Shown piece after piece: positions 15,318-17,111 of a stretch of DNA of 17,111 nt (the stretch's first letter is position 1; every line of letters starts with the position of its first letter). Both the position numbers and the translations under genes were made by a program. Below the pieces are notes generated by a model, which did no database searches, was not told where the DNA came from, and saw nothing but the letters and a program-made list of their open reading frames with translations. Source of the DNA: an uncultured bacterium (GTDB lineage Bacteria > Desulfobacterota > Desulfovibrionia > Desulfovibrionales > Desulfovibrionaceae); the NCBI GenBank assembly GCA_905214305.1, contig CAJMLK010000060.1, positions 1-17,111 on the forward strand, given 5' to 3'.

Positions 15318-15704
15318 TCAGACCCGTGACGCGGGGGCATCTGTATCCAGCGGGGCTGCTATACCGCCCGCCTCCACTCCGTCAGTTCCGGGATTCCCGT
15401 CGTTGGCAGAAGAAGAAGCACCGGATGAAAAAGCCCCTTTAAGCTGCGCGGCCAGACTCCCGGCCACCACCCTGCTCATACTTTGCAGGGCAAAAGCCAT
15501 CATGCCCGACGCCATGCGCCGGGGTTGCCCCCAATGCCAGCCGAGACCCAGCAAAAAAGCGCCTCCGGTGCAGGTGAGGGGGCGCCTGCGCACCAGAGAA
15601 TACGGATCAAAACCCGCGGCCGCTTCGCGCAGGCGGCGCTTGGCCTCATCTACTGAGGCATTTTCTTGCATTGTGACGTTTTCTTGCGTGGAAGAGACAG
15701 CCAT
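15318..15704 (-). CDS. Small hypothetical protein, third gene of the DUF883/YqjE-like operon
   Basis: A 128-residue protein with no family I can name. An amphipathic, charged N-terminus (DEAKRRLREAAAGFD, 19-33) leads to RRRPLTCTGGAFLLGLGWHWG (39-59) with a short hydrophobic patch. A second hydrophobic segment (65-87) and a Ser/Gly/Ala-rich tail follow. Start 15704 is preferred because GGGGG lies seven bases upstream; an ATG at 15671 is possible. It overlaps the upstream gene by 55 bases in another frame, so coupling is likely. Its place matches that of YqjK in the enterobacterial yqjD-yqjE-yqjK set, but sequence similarity is not evident to me. Confidence 0.7.
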   Translation of the reverse strand: MAVSSTQENVTMQENASVDEAKRRLREAAAGFDPYSLVRRRPLTCTGGAFLLGLGWHWGQPRRMASGMMAFALQSMSRVVAGSLAAQLKGAFSSGASSSANDGNPGTDGVEAGGIAAPLDTDAPASRV

Positions 15705-15952
15705 AGCAAACCCCCGGCAATGCCCGCACAGGCGAGGGCCAGAATGGCCATGACCCAGGCAGGATGCAGGATGACAATCAGCGCCTGATACAGGGCCGCG
15801 ACCAGAAAAGCCACAGCCGCAGCCCCGAACAGCAGGCCAAGGGCCAGCAGCACAGCCATGCGCACCGTAAGCAACGCGCTGTGCTGCAACTGCCGACCCT
15901 CGGCCTCCAACAGGTCAAAGAAACGGATTATTAATTCAGTAAGGCCGTTCAC
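15650..15952 (-). CDS. YqjE-like small membrane protein ('phage holin superfamily')
   Basis: A 100-residue inner-membrane protein. An amphipathic N-terminal helix (LTELIIRFFDLLEAEGRQL, 4-22) is followed by two hydrophobic segments (about 33-60 and 65-86) and a short basic tail (RKKTSQCKK). This is the architecture of YqjE proteins, which databases place in a holin superfamily although they are chromosomal and not lytic. The start is a GTG at 15952, eight bases after the DUF883 stop codon, with no strong ribosome site, so translation is probably coupled. No ATG is available before residue 32. Function is unknown; co-occurrence with DUF883 proteins suggests a membrane or stress role. Confidence 0.75.
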   Translation of the reverse strand: MNGLTELIIRFFDLLEAEGRQLQHSALLTVRMAVLLALGLLFGAAAVAFLVAALYQALIVILHPAWVMAILALACAGIAGGLLWLSLPRKKTSQCKKMPQ

Positions 15953-15960
15953 GCCCGATA

Positions 15961-16275
15961 CTACTTGCCGTGCCGGAAAAGAAGGGAAAGCGCATATCCC
16001 GCGCCAAAGGCCAGCAGCAGGCTGCCGAGGGGATTCTGACGGATGCGTTCGCTGACATTTTCAACGCCATCACCACCAGCGGCCATGGCCTTTTGCAGCT
16101 TTTCGGCCGCAAGCTTCTGATATTTCTCAACCTCGTCTTCCAGACGGGAACCTACAGAAGCCGCGTGGTATGAGGCGTTTTTTTCAGCAGTCTTGGCAAG
16201 AGTTTCGATCTGCTTGCGCAGGGTCTGCACTTCTTCTCTCAGGGTATCCATATTTTCTTCATTTTTCATGCTCAT
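15961..16275 (-). CDS. DUF883 family protein (ElaB/YqjD-like)
   Basis: A 104-residue protein with a long charged helix (about 9-65, heptad-like, coiled-coil prone) and one C-terminal membrane segment. The latter begins at the family hallmark RIRQNPLGSLLLAFGAGYAL (77-96) and ends in RHGK. ElaB/YqjD are C-tail-anchored inner-membrane proteins linked to stationary phase and, for YqjD, to ribosome binding in E. coli. Start 16275 has AGGAG six bases upstream; the ATG two codons later is less well spaced. It is the first gene of a three-gene operon and is divergent from the plus-strand gene at 16501. Confidence 0.85.
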   Translation of the reverse strand: MSMKNEENMDTLREEVQTLRKQIETLAKTAEKNASYHAASVGSRLEDEVEKYQKLAAEKLQKAMAAGGDGVENVSERIRQNPLGSLLLAFGAGYALSLLFRHGK

Positions 16276-16296
16276 ATATCACTCCTTTTCAAACAT

Positions 16297-16316
16297 CCGG
16301 CCTATCGGGAGGCCGG
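16297..16316. other. Small hairpin in the divergent intergenic region
   Basis: CCGGCCT and AGGCCGG pair perfectly around a six-base loop, about 21 bases upstream of the DUF883 start. On the minus strand it would be in the leader, with a TATAAA (16322-16327) just upstream that could be a -10 box. No good -35 was found, so the promoter is not called. Confidence 0.4.
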
Positions 16317-16435
16317 TGCATTTTATATATCACACCATACTCGCAACGTATCCCAATAGCCATGACGGCGCAACAGCAGACACGCTGCCAGACCCGGCAG
16401 CCGCATAAAGCATGCGCATTTTACGTCCGGGCCGC

Positions 16436-16464
16436 TTTACACAGCTGTCATTTCGGACAACAAT
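16436..16464 (+). promoter_or_regulatory. Sigma70-like promoter of the plus-strand gene
   Basis: TTTACA (16436-16441, five of six) and AACAAT (16459-16464, four of six) are separated by 17 bases. They predict a start near 16471 and a leader of about 30 bases before the ATG at 16501. Confidence 0.45.
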
Positions 16465-16500
16465 CAACAGCCGCAGGCAAAAAATCGAGGCGAGGTTTTC

Positions 16501-16836
16501 ATGCAAGATAAAAGAAAGATGGCCGTTATCATTGTCATGTCCGCAATCGTTTTCATCATCACCCTGCTGAGCCAGATGATGCTCGGGCAGCGCGCCCAGG
16601 ACGAACAAAACCGCACTTCGGCAGCGCAGACCCAGACCACGCCCGCGGGCGCAGCCCCGGCTAACCCTGCTGACGCGCCCGTCATGGCGCAGCCCCAGAC
16701 CGCACCCGGCCAGCCTGCAACATTGCCTGCCGGACAGCCCGGTCTGGAAAAGGCCCCTGTGGAAAATGCACCGGCGGCCAGTGTCCCCGTGGAAACACCC
16801 CCTGCCCAAAGCCGGGAACAGAAAAATCCGTCATAG
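16501..16836 (+). CDS. Small membrane-anchored protein with Pro/Ala/Gln-rich tail
   Basis: A 111-residue protein: a short basic N-terminus (MQDKRK), one hydrophobic segment (about 7-29, with no cleavage-site-like end) and then some 80 residues of low-complexity Ala/Pro/Gln/Thr. This suggests a single-pass inner-membrane protein with a flexible periplasmic tail. GAGG six bases before the ATG supports the start, as does a promoter-like pair upstream. No family is recognised. Frames on the opposite strand over the same bases have no better features. It is the only gene on the plus strand and is divergent from the DUF883 operon. Confidence 0.6.
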   Translation: MQDKRKMAVIIVMSAIVFIITLLSQMMLGQRAQDEQNRTSAAQTQTTPAGAAPANPADAPVMAQPQTAPGQPATLPAGQPGLEKAPVENAPAASVPVETPPAQSREQKNPS

Positions 16837-16907
16837 AGCAGATTAACTTTGCGAATGTGCATTCTCAAAGTTTAAGCCACGCCCGCTTCGAGGCTTGACC
16901 GCGCACG
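16835..16907. repeat. Dispersed intergenic palindromic repeat, copy 7
   Basis: AGAGCAGATTAACTTTGCGA, then ATGTGCATTCTCAAAGTTT and the tail AAGCCACGCCCGCTTCGAGG. Arms pair with one mismatch. It starts at the stop codon of the plus-strand gene and is the closest relative of copy 1 at the other end of the window. Confidence 0.75.
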
Positions 16908-17010
16908 AAAATAGCTCTGCGGTCTTGGGGGCAGTCGCTGGCGAGCCTGCGAGCCTTGCGAATGGCGCCAGCCATTGTGTGGAAACAGGCCGGTCGTTAC
17001 ACATGCTGCC

Positions 17011-17089
17011 CGCAAGCGCAGTTTCCTGCGTTACGATTTCTGAAGCATCCGCAACTTCCTTTGTCGTAACGGCTGAAGCTGCGCTTGCG
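17011..17089. repeat. 26-bp imperfect inverted repeat at the right edge
   Basis: Bases 17011-17036 pair with 17064-17089 at 22 of 26 positions. The outer 11 (CGCAAGCGCAG / CTGCGCTTGCG) and the inner 8 (CGTTACGA / TCGTAACG) are perfect. The 27-base centre is unpaired. There is no coding frame over it. It could be a second type of intergenic repeat or the end of an element that continues past the window. Confidence 0.6.
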
Positions 17090-17111
17090 CCGTTGCGGCG
17101 GGTGACTGCTC

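Noticed and set aside
15650..15952. Prophage remnant suggested by the 'holin' family name
   Set aside because: No other phage gene is near. The gene has YqjE architecture and sits in a yqjD-yqjE-like operon.
16464..16868. Minus-strand open frame opposite the small plus-strand protein
   Set aside because: It has no ribosome site that I can find and no coherent domain. The plus-strand frame has a membrane anchor, ribosome site and promoter-like boxes.
1..17111. CRISPR array, tRNA, rRNA or transposase
   Set aside because: No regularly spaced direct repeats, no tRNA-like cloverleaf and no transposase motif were seen. The repeats present are dispersed and palindromic.

Overview
The window looks like chromosomal DNA of a GC-rich Gram-negative delta-proteobacterium of the Desulfovibrio type. 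This rests on the codon composition, on the eno then folD order (an arrangement I recall from Desulfovibrio genomes) and on the envelope-sugar genes. It is a family-level guess from memory, not a search result. All recognisable genes but one lie on the minus strand, so the locus reads from right to left. I see no tRNA, rRNA, CRISPR array, transposase or phage structural gene.

Right to left: (1) 16501-16836, the only plus-strand gene, a small membrane-anchored protein with a disordered Pro/Ala/Gln tail, divergent from (2) a compact three-gene minus operon at 15318-16275: a DUF883 (ElaB/YqjD-like) protein, a YqjE-like 'holin superfamily' membrane protein and an unnamed small third partner. (3) 13971-15011, a YnaI-type MscS mechanosensitive channel. 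(4) 10719-13561, a GtrB-type polyprenyl-phosphate glycosyltransferase followed by a multi-pass GT-C-like membrane protein, together a candidate lipid-linked sugar transfer module. (5) Housekeeping genes: coaX (type III pantothenate kinase), eno with a perfect TATAAT -10 box and a strong terminator, and folD with its own sigma70-like promoter. (6) A DUF805 membrane protein with a low-complexity tail. (7) 370-5787, a four-gene sugar-acid cluster: a KdnB-like metal-dependent alcohol dehydrogenase, a DegT/DnrJ aminotransferase, a fusion of a CMP-sugar-synthetase-like domain with a PseG-like GT-B domain, and an SpsF-type cytidylyltransferase. It ends in a 24-bp perfect hairpin terminator.

The last cluster is the most interesting part. 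KdnB and KdnA make 8-amino-Kdo (Kdo8N) from Kdo in Shewanella by oxidation then transamination. Here a KdnB-like enzyme and an aminotransferase sit beside two nucleotidyltransferase-like proteins. The free-standing one keeps the CTP and metal motifs. The fused one has lost nearly all of them. The cluster may therefore be an amino-ulosonic-acid pathway with a repurposed, probably non-catalytic synthetase domain.

The intergenic spaces carry a family of about seven diverged, palindromic repeats, including one near each end of the window. Some spacers between genes of the same strand are long (180-420 bp) because of these elements, so the sugar cluster may not be a single tight transcript.
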